A stretch of 64,000 nt of DNA from NCBI GenBank assembly GCA_019136515.1, contig JAGVUB010000156.1:1-64000 (forward strand), read 5' to 3'. The DNA comes from Verrucomicrobiota bacterium. GTDB lineage: Bacteria > Verrucomicrobiota > Verrucomicrobiia > Opitutales > Opitutaceae. The translations under genes and the position numbers were made by a program. Positions 16,426 to 26,119 of this stretch are shown piece by piece. The notes below the pieces were generated by a model, which did no database searches, was not told the DNA's origin, and saw only the letters and a list, made by a program, of their open reading frames with translations. The stretch's first letter is position 1. The number at the start of each line of letters is the position of its first letter.

Positions 16426-17313
16426 ATGAGCACCGCCACCAGTTCCCAACCGCTCGTCGTCTGCTTCGGCGAAATCCTCTGGGATTTCCTGCCCGAAGGT
16501 CTCTTTCCCGGCGGTGCTCCGTTCAACGTCGCGTACCATCTCTCCCGCCACGGCTGCTCCGTCCATCTCGCCTCCGCCGTGGGCACCGATGTGCTCGGCG
16601 AGGAGCTCCGCCGGCGCGTCGCCTCCTGGGGGATCGAGACCTCCGGGCTGCGCCGCCAGCCGCATCGACCCACCGGCTACGTCCGCGCCCAGCTGGGGGC
16701 CGAGGGCGCCCCCGCCTACGACATCGCCCGCAACGTCGCCTGGGACGGCATCGAGCCCGGCGGCCGCACGCTCGCCGCCACCCGCAAGGCCGACGCTTTC
16801 GTCTTCGGTTCGCTCGCCCAGCGCAGCTCCGCCAACCAGCAGTCCCTCGAACAGCTCCTGGCCGAGCTGCCCGAAACCGCCTTGCGCGTGTTCGACGTCA
16901 ACCTCCGCCCGCCGCACATCGACCGATCACTGCTGCGCCGCCTCGCCCGCAAGGCCTCGCTGCTCAAGCTCAACTCCGCCGAGGCCGCGTACCTCGCGGG
17001 CAACGACGACGAAGCGTCCGGCCACGAGGAGCGCCACGCCCGCGCCCTCTTCGAGCGCAACGGCTGCCCGTCCATCGTCATCACCGCCGGCGCCAGCGGC
17101 GCGGGCTGGCTGCGCGACGGCATTTGGCACTGGGAGCCCGCCCGCCCGGTCAAGGTCGTGGATACGATCGGCGCCGGCGACGCCTTCCTCGCCGCGCTCG
17201 TCGCCGGTCTGCTGCTCACCCCCGCCGCCGCCCCGGCCAAGCTGCTCGCCGCCGCCTGCCGTCGCGGCGAATGGGTCGCCCACCACCGCGGCGCCACTCC
17301 GGCCTACGTCTAG
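16426..17313 (+). CDS. PfkB family carbohydrate kinase (fructokinase-like)
   Basis: 295-residue cytosolic sugar kinase of the PfkB/ribokinase family, transferring phosphate from ATP to a sugar. The N-terminal signature GEILWDF and the substrate-lid segment FPGGAPFNVAYHLSRHG are typical of bacterial fructokinases. The family signature 2 is DTIGAGDAF (residues 246-254) with the catalytic base Asp252. I chose ATG 16426 because it places the first beta strand (PLVVCFGEILWDF) at the usual distance from the N-terminus; the longer frame upstream has no family match. The neighbouring secreted glycosidases suggest use of released hexoses. The exact sugar is not provable here. Confidence 0.88.
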   Translation: MSTATSSQPLVVCFGEILWDFLPEGLFPGGAPFNVAYHLSRHGCSVHLASAVGTDVLGEELRRRVASWGIETSGLRRQPHRPTGYVRAQLGAEGAPAYDIARNVAWDGIEPGGRTLAATRKADAFVFGSLAQRSSANQQSLEQLLAELPETALRVFDVNLRPPHIDRSLLRRLARKASLLKLNSAEAAYLAGNDDEASGHEERHARALFERNGCPSIVITAGASGAGWLRDGIWHWEPARPVKVVDTIGAGDAFLAALVAGLLLTPAAAPAKLLAAACRRGEWVAHHRGATPAYV

Positions 17314-17392
17314 CCCCGCCGTGTTCGGTGTTCGGCGCGGCAACCGGGCCCCGCCTTGACGAAGGCCGGACCGACCGGCATGCGCTTGGGTC

Positions 17393-18435
17393 ATGCTGCA
17401 CCCCGCCCGCCCCTGCCTCGCCTTCGCGGTCGCGCTTCTGTCGGCCATCCCCGCATTGGCCGCCCCTCCACCGACGCTTCTCTCCCCCGAGGTCACCACC
17501 GAAAGCGCCACCTTCCGCTACTACGCCCCCGCGGCCACGACCGTCGCGCTCGTGGGCCTGCGCCGCCCCGATCCGATCCCGATGACCAAGGACCCCGACG
17601 GTCTCTGGTCCGTCGCCATCGCCGACCTCGTTCCCGACATCTACAGCTACACATTCGCCGTCGACGGCGCGATGGCCCTCGACCCGCGCAACCGTGCAAC
17701 GAAGAAATGGATCAACTCGGAGAACGCCTTCGAGTTCACCGGCGGTACCGCGCCGGTGTGGTCGCTCCAACCCGTGCCGCACGGCACCGTGCACCGCCAC
17801 ACGATCACCTCCGCCATCGCCGGTCGCGAGTACTCGTTCCAGATCTACACCCCACCCGGCTACGACCCGCGCGCGGCCCAAACCTATCCGGTGGTCGTGC
17901 TCCTGCACGGATACGGCGACGACGAGACGGCCTGGGTGGAGAACGGCCGCGCACACCTCATCGCCGACAACCTCATCGCCGCCGGAAAAATGCGACCCGC
18001 CGTGATCGTCATGCCCCACGGCCACCCGATCCCCTTCCCGCTTGATCGCGTCGAGGAGTATTTCCTCAAGAATCTTCCGGCGACGGAGCGCGTCGTGACC
18101 GACGAGCTCCTGCCCTTCGTCGAGCGCGAGTACCGTGTCGGCACCGCTCCCGCCCAACGCGCGATCGTCGGCCTCTCGATGGGCGGCCCGCCGTGCCCGC
18201 CGGCGACCCGCTCACGTTCTTCCCCGCCGCGGCGACCGCCGGCGATCCACTCCGGCCACGCCTGCTCTGGATCGGCATCGGCCGCGAAGACTTCCTCCTC
18301 GCACGCAACGAGACCTTCCGCGACTGGCTCGCGCAGCAGAACGTGAACTTCACCTACACGCTCACCGACGGCGGCCACGAGTGGACCAACTGGCGCAACT
18401 ACCTCGAACAATTCCTCCAGCTCACGTTCCGCTGA
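17393..18435 (+). pseudogene. Secreted CBM48-esterase, frame-broken
   Basis: Feruloyl/acetyl-esterase-like alpha/beta hydrolase (esterase D superfamily). It has a signal peptide, an N-terminal CBM48/E-set-like domain (about residues 28-115, SATFRYYAPAATTVALVG) and a catalytic domain. The frame that starts at 17393 carries the HGYGDDE turn and the nucleophile elbow GLSMGG, then leaves family sequence near 18186. The rest of the domain (LRPRLLWIGIGREDFLLARN, then GGHEWTNWRNYLEQFL with the catalytic His) continues in another frame to 18435. Between the two, the expected 30-40 residues are absent. This is therefore a frame-shifting internal deletion, not a single-base slip. It is either a true pseudogene or a consensus error. 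Confidence 0.8.
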
Positions 18436-18527
18436 GCGGTGCGCTCCGGCGCCGCGGGATTCCCGCCGCCACCGACAACGCAGGGTTGCAAACGTCCGCC
18501 GGGGGCGAAAGGTGACTCCGTTCCCGC

Positions 18528-19769
18528 ATGACGATCCTCGAAGGCGCCGTCCTCCTCCTGTTGCTCCTGCTCGCGCTGCCCGACTTCTGCCGGCGGCTCG
18601 AGCGGCCGGGACTGCTCTACCCGCTCTACATCGCGGCGGGCATCGTGGCGGGCGCGTTCATGGGCGAGCCCGTGCGGCACGTCTGGCGCGAGATCGGGCA
18701 GTTCGGCTTTGTGCTGCTGCTGTTCTCGGTCGGCCTCGAGATCGAGTTGCCACAGCGGCGGCGAACCTTGAAGGCCGTGCGCCGCGCCGCGCTGTGGATG
18801 GTCTGGCAGATTCCGCCGCTCACCGGCCTGGGCTGGCTGGCGGGCGTGCCGTGGCCGCACGCGCTCGTGGCCGCCATCGCGCTGGCCAGCACCTCGGTGG
18901 GCATGGCCTACCCGCTCTGGCTCAACCACGGGTTTCCGGACTCGGGCAGCCGGCGCCGGTTTCTCGAATGGATCGTGGCGGTGGAGGTGCTCGGCATCCT
19001 CCTGCTCGCCGCCGCCGGCCCGGTGCTGGGGGGCGCGGTGTGGTGGAAGGTTGTGCTGAAGATGTTCGGACTGCTGGCCGCGGCGGTCGTCGCGGCGTTG
19101 GTCGCCGTGCGCGGCGCTCCGCACCTCACCCGGCTGCTCGGCTACGGCCTGAAGATCCAGGTCCACTTCCTCGTGCTAGCGATCTTCGCCATCGCCGCGT
19201 TGGGCGACCGCCTCGGGTTGGCCGCACCGAAGACGGCGTTCGTGCTCGGCCTGTTCATCAGCCGCGCCACCGATCAGGAGGCCCAACTGAGCCATCGGCT
19301 CGAGCCGCTGCGCGACCGGTTGTTCGTGCCGGTGTTCTTCTTCAGCCTCGGCACGCTCGTCGAACCGCGCCTCATCCTCACGCTGGTCTTCCCGCTCGCC
19401 GTGCTCACCGGTGTGCTGCTCTTCGCCCTGCGGCGCAGCACCTACGGGTGGTTCTTCGCCCGTATGTTGGGCACCGCCCCCGCCGCCCATGTCATCGCTG
19501 CACCGATGCTCACCATCGCCGCCGTCGCCGTGGAGGTCCTCGCGCGCGCTGGCGCCGACCAGCGCGCGCTGGCCTGGACGCTCGCCTCGGGGCTCAGCCT
19601 CACGTTGGCCGCCGCGTTCGCGCGCATCGGCACCGCCGCGCCGCTCGCCGAGATCGAGCCGACGATGGCCGCGCCGCAGGCCTGGGATCACACTGGCGTG
19701 CAATCCACGCTCGACCTCGAGGATTCGCCTCTTGCCGGGCCCGCGCCCGCGGAAAAGAAAGATGGATGA
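18528..19769 (+). CDS. CPA2-type Na+(K+)/H+ antiporter
   Basis: 413-residue inner-membrane cation:proton antiporter (KefB/NapA-like CPA2 family). About 11-12 hydrophobic helices run through the first 370 residues, including FVLLLFSVGLEIELPQRRR, ALASTSVGMAYPLWL and KTAFVLGLFISRATDQE, with the RLEPLRDRLFVPVFFFSLG segment that closes the family core. A short polar tail (about 380-413) replaces the large TrkA domain of KefB. Its stop codon overlaps the start of the ClC gene (ATGA, 19766-19769), so the two are co-translated. It is the first gene of the ion-transport cluster. Ion specificity is inferred from family only. Confidence 0.85.
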   Translation: MTILEGAVLLLLLLLALPDFCRRLERPGLLYPLYIAAGIVAGAFMGEPVRHVWREIGQFGFVLLLFSVGLEIELPQRRRTLKAVRRAALWMVWQIPPLTGLGWLAGVPWPHALVAAIALASTSVGMAYPLWLNHGFPDSGSRRRFLEWIVAVEVLGILLLAAAGPVLGGAVWWKVVLKMFGLLAAAVVAALVAVRGAPHLTRLLGYGLKIQVHFLVLAIFAIAALGDRLGLAAPKTAFVLGLFISRATDQEAQLSHRLEPLRDRLFVPVFFFSLGTLVEPRLILTLVFPLAVLTGVLLFALRRSTYGWFFARMLGTAPAAHVIAAPMLTIAAVAVEVLARAGADQRALAWTLASGLSLTLAAAFARIGTAAPLAEIEPTMAAPQAWDHTGVQSTLDLEDSPLAGPAPAEKKDG

Positions 19770-21404
19770 GTTCGAACCCGGTCGCGGCCTTCTTCGCCCG
19801 CCTGCCGCCCACCGCCCGCCTGATCCTCCGCACCACGCTCTACGGCCTCGCCGCCGGTCTGGCGGCGGTCGCCTTCCAGACCGGGATCCATGTATTCTAC
19901 CGACACGGACTGGTCGAACTCTCGCATCTGGGCCGGCCGCAGTTCCTCGTCGCCAGCCTCGTGCTCGTGGTCGGCACCGCCGCCTTCTCGAGCTGGCTGC
20001 TCGCCCGTTTCTGCCCCGAGGCCGGCGGCGGCGGTATCCCGCGCCTGAAACTCACCTTCTGGAAGGACTTCGGCCTGGTGCGCCACCGCCTCGGCCCGCT
20101 GAAGTTCCTCGGCAGCCTGATCGCTGTCGGCGGCGGTTCCAGCCTCGGGCCCGAAGGCCCCGCGCTCCAGATCGGCGGCAGTGTCGCCTCCAGCCTCGCC
20201 GCCGCCACCGGTGAGCCGGTCCACCATCGCCGTGCCGCCACCGCCGCCGGTGCCGCCGCCGGCCTCGCCGCCGCCTTCAACGCCCCGCTGGCCGCCGTCA
20301 CCTTCGTGCTCGAGGAGATCGTCGGCGACCTCAACAGCCGGCTCATCGGCGGCATCCTGCTCGCCTCCGTGGTGGCCGCACTGGTGGCCCACGGCCTCGT
20401 GGGCGAACAACCCGCTTTCGCCCTCGGCGCGATCAACGGCGTGCACTGGGCCACCTACCTCGCCGTGCCCGTGGTCGCCGCGACCGTGGCGGTGGTCGGC
20501 CATCTCTTCCAACGCGGCGCGCTCGCCTTGCGCGGCTGGAACCGCCAACCCCGGGCCCTGCCGCCCTGGGTCCGCGCCGGGATCGGCGGGCTCGCGGTCT
20601 GGGCGCTCGGCGTCGGCGTATTCGTTTTCACCGGCCGGCTGGGCGTCTTCAGCGGCGGCTACGACGATCTCGCCGCCTCCCTGCGCGGCGCCGTGCCGCT
20701 CGACGACGCTGCCCTGCTCCTCGCCGCCAAGGTCGTCGCCACCGCGATCTGCTTCGGCCTCGGCGGCAGCGGCGGGCTCTTCGCCCCCACGCTTTTCTTC
20801 GGCGGGCTCGCCGGCGCCAGCGTGGCCGGGCTCATCAACCTCGTCCATCCGCTCGCGCCCAACGACATGGCACTGGCACGAGTTCGCCATCGTGCCGCCG
20901 CTGGTCATCGCCGCCCTCGTCGCCCGACCGCTCACGCTGCTGCTCTCCCGCCACAACATCTACGACGCCATCCTCGAGCAGGACGGCCAGGACCTCGAGC
21001 GCATCATGCCCCCGCGCGATCTGCATTCCTGGCAGCACACCCCGGTCAGCCGCATCGCCAACTTCCGGCCGGTCCTCGTCCGCGACACCGCGCCCGCCGC
21101 CCTCGCCCCCCTGCTCGCGGAACACCCCTACGCCTGTTTCCCCGTGGTCGATGCCGACGCCCGCCCGCTCGGCTTGCTCACGCGCGCCGAGGCCAAGGCC
21201 GCCGCGGCGGAGAACCGTGCCCCGCAGCTGCTGCCCGCCCCCACCGCCCGCCGCGAGACCTCCATCCACGACGTCCAGCAGCTCCTCATCGACTCGCCGG
21301 CCGGCATGGTCCTCATCCAGGCCGGCGTCGACCACCGCATCATCGGCTTGGTGACACTGCACGACCTCCTCCGCGCCGAGACCGCCTTCGACCAGGGGGA
21401 ATGA
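19766..21404 (+). pseudogene. ClC chloride channel/antiporter with CBS domains, frame-broken
   Basis: ClC family membrane protein with all early selectivity motifs: GGGGIPR (residues 87-93), GPEGP (gating Glu130) and GSGGLFAPTLFFGG. Glu183/184 in VLEEIVGD sits at the internal proton glutamate of exchangers, so a 2Cl-/H+ antiporter is predicted. After LVHPLAPNDMAL (near 20870) the frame changes: HEFAIVPPLVIAALVARPL, the last helix and a CBS pair continue in another frame to 21404. About 25-30 residues normally found between these segments are missing. Upstream coupling (ATGA) and downstream genes are intact. True disruption cannot be told from sequence error. Confidence 0.8.
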
Positions 21405-21458
21405 TCCCGCGCATCCGGTTCTTGCCGCCACCGGCGCGCCGCGCACGTTTCTCCACCG

Positions 21459-22844
21459 ATGCCGCTCACCGACCAACAACGCACCCGCCTCGTCGGCCAG
21501 ATCCGCGGCATCCCGCTGGGTTTCGGCGCGCTGATCCTCTTCGGCGCCGTGCTGCTCTGGCTGCCGTGGATGCACCGCGCCGGCGCCGCCCTCCCCCCGC
21601 TCGACGCGCTCTTCCTCTCCACCTCCGCTGTCTGCGTGACCGGGCTCTCGACGGTCAACGTCGCCGAGACCTTCAACTTCGCCGGCCAGTTCGTCCTCCT
21701 CGGCCTCATCCAGGTGGGCGGCGTCGGCATCATGACTGCCGGCACGCTCTTCCTGATCCTGAGCGGCCGCCGCCTCTCCCTCGCCGACGAACATCTCATC
21801 CGCAACACCGTCGGCGGCCTGCGCACCGTCACCCCCTTCGCGGTCTTTCTCCACGCGCTGGGTTTCGTCCTTGTGCTCGAGTTGATCGGCGCCACCGCGC
21901 TCTACCTCCTGCCTGTCGCCGGCGCGGCCGCCCGCTCACCCGCCGACCTGTGGGACGCCGTCTTCCATTCCGTCAGCGCCTTCTGCAACGCCGGCATTTC
22001 CACCTTCCCCGAGGGTCTGGTCCGTTGGCGCCACGAACCCTGGCGACTCACCGTGATCGGGCTGCTCGTCGTCGCCGGCGGCATCGGGTTGCTCGCGTTG
22101 GTGAATCTGCGTTTCTACTACTTCTGGCGCCGCGACCGGCGGGCTCGCGGCTACCTCACGATCCAGACGCGCCTGTCGCTGGTCGTCGCCGCGATTCTCC
22201 TCGCCGCCGGCACCGCGTTCACCTTCGCCGCCGACTGGAACGGTGCCCTCAGCACCAGCGACCTGCCCGCCCGCCTCGGCGAGGCAGCCTTCCACTCCAC
22301 GATGGCGCGCACCGCCGGCTTCAACACCGTCGATGTCGGCGCGATGAGCCCCGCCACCCTGCTCGGCACGATGGCGCTCATGTTCGTCGGCGGCGCGCCC
22401 GGCTCCATGGCCGGCGGCATCAAGACCGTCACCTTCGCCCTGCTCGCGCTCGCCGCGTGGACCGCCCTGCGCCGCCGCTCCGCCATCGTGTTGTGGGGAC
22501 GCTCGATCCCCGAGAAGCAGGCCTCGACCGCGATCCTCTTCACCCTCATCGCCGGCACCTTCCTGCTGGTCGGCACGATCCTGCTGCTCGTCTCCGAGCA
22601 GAACGCCCCCTCCGGCGCCACGCCCCACCACTGGCTCGGCCTGATGTTCGAGGCCGTCTCCGCCTTCGGCACCGTCGGCCTGTCCACCGGCGTCACCCCG
22701 TTGCTCACCGCCGCCGGCAAGCTCATCGTCGTCGCGCTCATGTTCGGCGGCCGCGTGGGCCCGCTCATGCTCGCCCTCTACCTCGCCCGCCCGCCCGCCT
22801 TCTCCGGCGTGCGGTACCCGCCCGAAACCCTCACCCTCGGCTGA
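21459..22844 (+). CDS. ktrB: TrkH/KtrB potassium transporter subunit
   Basis: 461-residue K+-translocating subunit of the TrkH/KtrB/HKT family in the inner membrane. The four pore-loop repeats are visible: FLSTSAVCVTGLST, FHSVSAFCNAGIST, FHSTMARTAGFNT and FEAVSAFGTVGLST, each with the conserved filter glycine. The third M2 region shows the gate-type stretch APGSMAGGIKT. The length is typical of KtrB. Its partner, a TrkA/KtrA-like RCK protein, begins 17 bases after it ends, so they should form one uptake system. Confidence 0.93.
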   Translation: MPLTDQQRTRLVGQIRGIPLGFGALILFGAVLLWLPWMHRAGAALPPLDALFLSTSAVCVTGLSTVNVAETFNFAGQFVLLGLIQVGGVGIMTAGTLFLILSGRRLSLADEHLIRNTVGGLRTVTPFAVFLHALGFVLVLELIGATALYLLPVAGAAARSPADLWDAVFHSVSAFCNAGISTFPEGLVRWRHEPWRLTVIGLLVVAGGIGLLALVNLRFYYFWRRDRRARGYLTIQTRLSLVVAAILLAAGTAFTFAADWNGALSTSDLPARLGEAAFHSTMARTAGFNTVDVGAMSPATLLGTMALMFVGGAPGSMAGGIKTVTFALLALAAWTALRRRSAIVLWGRSIPEKQASTAILFTLIAGTFLLVGTILLLVSEQNAPSGATPHHWLGLMFEAVSAFGTVGLSTGVTPLLTAAGKLIVVALMFGGRVGPLMLALYLARPPAFSGVRYPPETLTLG

Positions 22845-22861
22845 GCCTCCTCCTTTCTCCC

Positions 22862-23530
22862 ATGGCCAAACGCACCTTCATCGTCGGCGGCGGACGCTTC
22901 GGCTCCAGCCTCGCCACCCGCCTGAGCGAACTCGGCTGCGAGGTCGTCGTCGCCGACGCCAACGCGCAGCGCGTGCAGGAACTCGCCGAGGACGGCTTCC
23001 GCGCCGTCGAGCTCGACTGCGAAAACGCCGACGCCCTGCGCGCCGCCGGCGCCCTCGAGGCCGATGTCGTCGTGGTCGCCGTGGGCGAGAACATGAAGGG
23101 CAGCGTGCTCGCGACGCTCACGCTCAAGGAACTCCAGGTGAAGCACCTGATCGCCCGCGCGATGGACGAGCGCCACGCCGCCGTGCTCACCCGCCTGGGC
23201 GCCGACGAGGTGATCGTGCCCGGCCGCGACATGGCCTACCGCCTCGCCGAGCGCATCCGCCGCGACTCCTTCAGCATCCGCATGCCGCTCCCCGGCGAAT
23301 ACCAGATGGGTGAGACCGTGCTCGGCGCCGCGCTGGCCGGCCGCCCCCTCGGCGAACTGCATCTGCCCTCCAAGTACAAGATCAACATCGTGCTCGTCTG
23401 CCGCAGCGTGGGCGACGAGCGCCGTGTCATCGAACCCGCCCCCGACCTCCGGCTCGAGCGCGGCGACACCCTCATCGTCGTCGGCCTCGCCGACCGGCTC
23501 GACACCTTCGAGAAGGCCGCCCGGGAGTAG
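22862..23530 (+). CDS. ktrA: TrkA/KtrA family RCK regulatory subunit
   Basis: 222-residue cytosolic regulator that binds nucleotides and gates the TrkH/KtrB pore. The RCK_N Rossmann domain starts with TFIVGGGRFGSSLATRLSELG (G-x-G-x-x-G) and has the acidic ribose-binding Asp in VVVADANAQR. The RCK_C (TrkA_C) domain occupies about residues 140-222 (GRPLGELHLPSKYKINIVLV, RGDTLIVVGLADRLDTFEK). One RCK_N plus one RCK_C is the KtrA architecture, rather than the doubled TrkA of E. coli. It sits between ktrB and a carrier that also has RCK_C domains. Confidence 0.92.
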   Translation: MAKRTFIVGGGRFGSSLATRLSELGCEVVVADANAQRVQELAEDGFRAVELDCENADALRAAGALEADVVVVAVGENMKGSVLATLTLKELQVKHLIARAMDERHAAVLTRLGADEVIVPGRDMAYRLAERIRRDSFSIRMPLPGEYQMGETVLGAALAGRPLGELHLPSKYKINIVLVCRSVGDERRVIEPAPDLRLERGDTLIVVGLADRLDTFEKAARE

Positions 23531-23552
23531 GCCCCGCACCACACCGCCGCCC

Positions 23553-25319
23553 ATGACGCCCGACACCTGGATCGTCCTCGGCCTAGTCGTCGCCATGATG
23601 GTGGCGTTCTTCACCGAGAAATTTCCGCCCGAGGCCGTCGGGCTGGCCGGCGCCGTCGTATTGCTGCTCTCCGGCATCCTCTCGCCCGTCGAGATGCTCT
23701 CGGGCTTCGGCAACCCAGCCACCGTCACCGTGGCCTGCATGTTCATCCTCAGCGCCGGTCTCCAGAAGACGGGTGCACTGACGGCCCTCGGCGCCGTGCT
23801 CATGCGCACGGCCCGCTGGCCCTGGCTGTTGTTGTTGCTGATCATGGTCGTGACCGGTGCGATCTCGGCGTTCGTCAACAACACCGCCGCCGTCGCCGTG
23901 CTGTTGCCACTGGTCCTGCTCGCCGCCCGCGAGCGCAAGCTGCCCGCCTCGCGTTTCCTCATCCCGCTCTCCTACGCCTCGCAGTTCGGCGGCGCCTGCA
24001 CGCTCATCGGCACCTCCACCAACCTGCTGGTGAACTCCATCGCGATGAAGGCAGGCGTGCCCGCGTTCTCGATGTTCGAGTTCGCCCAGCTCGGCCTGCT
24101 GCTCTTCGCCGCTGGCACACTCTACCTCTGGGTCCTCGGCCCCTGGCTGCTGCCCGACCGCGCCGCCACCGAGATGGTCGAGCGCTACGGTCTGGGCGAG
24201 TTCATCACCGAGCTGCGCGTCATGCCCGGCTCGCCGCTGATCGGCCGCACGCTCGGCGCCGGCCGGCTCCCGGGCGATTCCGCCGCCCTCGTCGAGATCG
24301 TGCGCAACAAGTGCCACCTGCTCTCGCCGCTCGACGAGCCCCTGCAGGCCGGGGACCTCCTGCTCGTGCGCGGCGAGGCCAAGGCCCTGCTCGCCCTCAA
24401 GGACCGCCACGGCCTCGCCCTCAACCCCGAGTTCAAGCTGCGCGACGCGGTGCTGCAAGGCGGCGACCTCATGCTCGCCGAGGCCATCGTCGCCCCGGGC
24501 GCCCCCTTCGCCGGCCAGACCGTGGGCGACCTGCGCTTCGGCGACGAGCACGAGCTGGCCGTCCTGGCCTTGCAGCGCCACGGCGCCGTGCTGCGCCAGC
24601 GCCTCGCGCACACCCCACTGGAGATCGGCGACATCCTGCTCGTGCTCGGCCGCCGCGCCGCGGTGCACCGGCTCACCCACGACCGCGACTTCATCCTGCT
24701 CGGCGAAGTCTCCGCCCCGAAGCTCACCCGCGGCCGCGTGCCGTGGGCGCTGGGCATCATGGCCACCGTCGTCGCCGCCGCCGCGCTCGGCTGGATCGAC
24801 ATCCTCCCCGCCGCCATCCTCGGCGGCCTGGCGCTCTGGGCCACCGGTTGCCTCAAGACCGAGGAGATTTTCGAGTCGGTGCAATGGCGGGTCGTCGTGC
24901 TGCTCGCCGCGATGATCCCGCTCGGCACCGCCCTCGAGAAGACCGGCGGCGCCGCGTGGTTGGCGCAGCACGCGCTCGGGCTCGCGGGCAACAGCTCGCC
25001 CCTCTACGCCCTCGGCGCGGTCTACCTGCTCACCGCCGTGCTCACGGAGTTCATGAGCAACAACGCCACCGCCGTGCTCATCGCCCCGCTGGCCATCGGC
25101 ATCGCCCACTCGCTCGGCCTCGACCCGAAGCCCTTCCTGATGGCCGTGGCTTTCGCCGCCTCCACCAGCTTCGCCACCCCGGTCGGTTACCAGACCAACG
25201 CCATGGTCTACACCGCCGGCGGGTATCGGTTCTCCGACTTCGCCCGCCTCGGCATCCCGCTCAATCTGCTGTTCTTCGCGATCGCCGTGTGGGGCATCCC
25301 GCGCTTCTGGCCGTTCTGA
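23553..25319 (+). CDS. SLC13/DASS-type anion permease with two internal TrkA_C domains
   Basis: 588-residue inner-membrane carrier. The N-terminal half has the first helices and the re-entrant hairpin ISAFVNNTAAVAVLLPLV, typical of the sodium/dicarboxylate-sulfate (SLC13) superfamily, and GGACTLIGTSTNLLVN. Two RCK_C (TrkA_C) domains lie at about residues 215-385 (RVMPGSPLIGRTLG, then VAPGAPFAGQTVGDLRF). The second half-transporter follows, with the matching hairpin TEFMSNNATAVLIAPLA and ATPVGYQTNAMVY. This layout matches bacterial putative sulfate/citrate permeases. The substrate is unknown. The start is ATG 23553, 22 bases after ktrA. Confidence 0.88.
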   Translation: MTPDTWIVLGLVVAMMVAFFTEKFPPEAVGLAGAVVLLLSGILSPVEMLSGFGNPATVTVACMFILSAGLQKTGALTALGAVLMRTARWPWLLLLLIMVVTGAISAFVNNTAAVAVLLPLVLLAARERKLPASRFLIPLSYASQFGGACTLIGTSTNLLVNSIAMKAGVPAFSMFEFAQLGLLLFAAGTLYLWVLGPWLLPDRAATEMVERYGLGEFITELRVMPGSPLIGRTLGAGRLPGDSAALVEIVRNKCHLLSPLDEPLQAGDLLLVRGEAKALLALKDRHGLALNPEFKLRDAVLQGGDLMLAEAIVAPGAPFAGQTVGDLRFGDEHELAVLALQRHGAVLRQRLAHTPLEIGDILLVLGRRAAVHRLTHDRDFILLGEVSAPKLTRGRVPWALGIMATVVAAAALGWIDILPAAILGGLALWATGCLKTEEIFESVQWRVVVLLAAMIPLGTALEKTGGAAWLAQHALGLAGNSSPLYALGAVYLLTAVLTEFMSNNATAVLIAPLAIGIAHSLGLDPKPFLMAVAFAASTSFATPVGYQTNAMVYTAGGYRFSDFARLGIPLNLLFFAIAVWGIPRFWPF

Positions 25320-25340
25320 CACCAGACCCCGCCGTGCCGC

Positions 25341-25949
25341 TCACCCCACCTTCGCGGCCGGGGAGTCACCCTCGACCACCGGCGCCTCCCCCGCGGCTGG
25401 CGCCGCCGGAGTTCCAGGCAACGGCTGCGTCGTCCCGGCGCGCCGCCGAACGGCCACGCGCTGGAAGAAGAGATTGTTGGGGATCTGCACGAGCCGCCCG
25501 TCATCGGTGGCCAACGTCGTGAAGAAGAGGTTCAGGTCGGTCACGCGGCCGCGCACCGGATCGGGCAGCAGCTCCACCTCGTCGCCCATGTGGAACGGGC
25601 GCACGGTCAGCAGGAACAACGAGCACAGGACGTTGCTCAACGTGCTCCACACCGCGAAGAACCCGATGGCGATCAACGCCAGCACGCCCCCCATCAGCGC
25701 AAAGAAATCCACGCCGAAGAAATGGTCCGCGAAAGTGCTCAGCGCGATCAGCAGCACCAGAAACCGGCCGGTGACCACCAGCGGCCGCAGCGTGAGTCGC
25801 GGGGCCTGCAACCGCACCGCGAGCCACTCCACCGCGCGCCCGACCAGCGCCGACGCGCCCAGTGCGAACGCCGCCACCAGCACGACAAACACCACCTCCC
25901 GCAGATGGGCGACGAGTTCCGGGGGCAGTGCGACAAAGAGGCGAGTCAC
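25341..25949 (-). CDS. Small MscS-family mechanosensitive channel
   Basis: 202-residue inner-membrane channel of the MscS family, expected to release solutes on hypo-osmotic shock. There are about three N-terminal helices, a pore-lining helix ending in AIGFFAVWSTLSNVLCSLFL, then the beta domain TVRPFHMGDEVELLPDPVRGRVTDLNLFFTTL and QIPNNLFFQRVAVRR. The tail is short and Pro/Ala-rich instead of the full alpha/beta cage. I chose GTG 25949 because AGGA stands 6 bases ahead of it. It is convergent with the SLC13 gene, so it is not in that operon but extends the ion theme. Confidence 0.87.
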   Translation of the reverse strand: MTRLFVALPPELVAHLREVVFVVLVAAFALGASALVGRAVEWLAVRLQAPRLTLRPLVVTGRFLVLLIALSTFADHFFGVDFFALMGGVLALIAIGFFAVWSTLSNVLCSLFLLTVRPFHMGDEVELLPDPVRGRVTDLNLFFTTLATDDGRLVQIPNNLFFQRVAVRRRAGTTQPLPGTPAAPAAGEAPVVEGDSPAAKVG

Positions 25950-26119
25950 GGTCGTTCCTTTCTTGCTGAGGGTTCTCCGGCCAGGGCGGTGGCGACGGCA
26001 CACGCGCCGCACCGATCGACAGGCGAATCGAGCGGCCCGTCAAGACCCCACACGCCGAGCCGGTCCTTTTCCCGTCTTCCGCCTCGCCCCCTGCGCCCCG
26101 CTCCGCCACACCGATACGC

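Noticed and set aside
18512-23530. A single 1672-codon frame running over antiporter, ClC, TrkH and TrkA
   Set aside because: It matches ClC and TrkA only where the true genes share that frame; the rest is arginine/proline-rich shadow of other genes.
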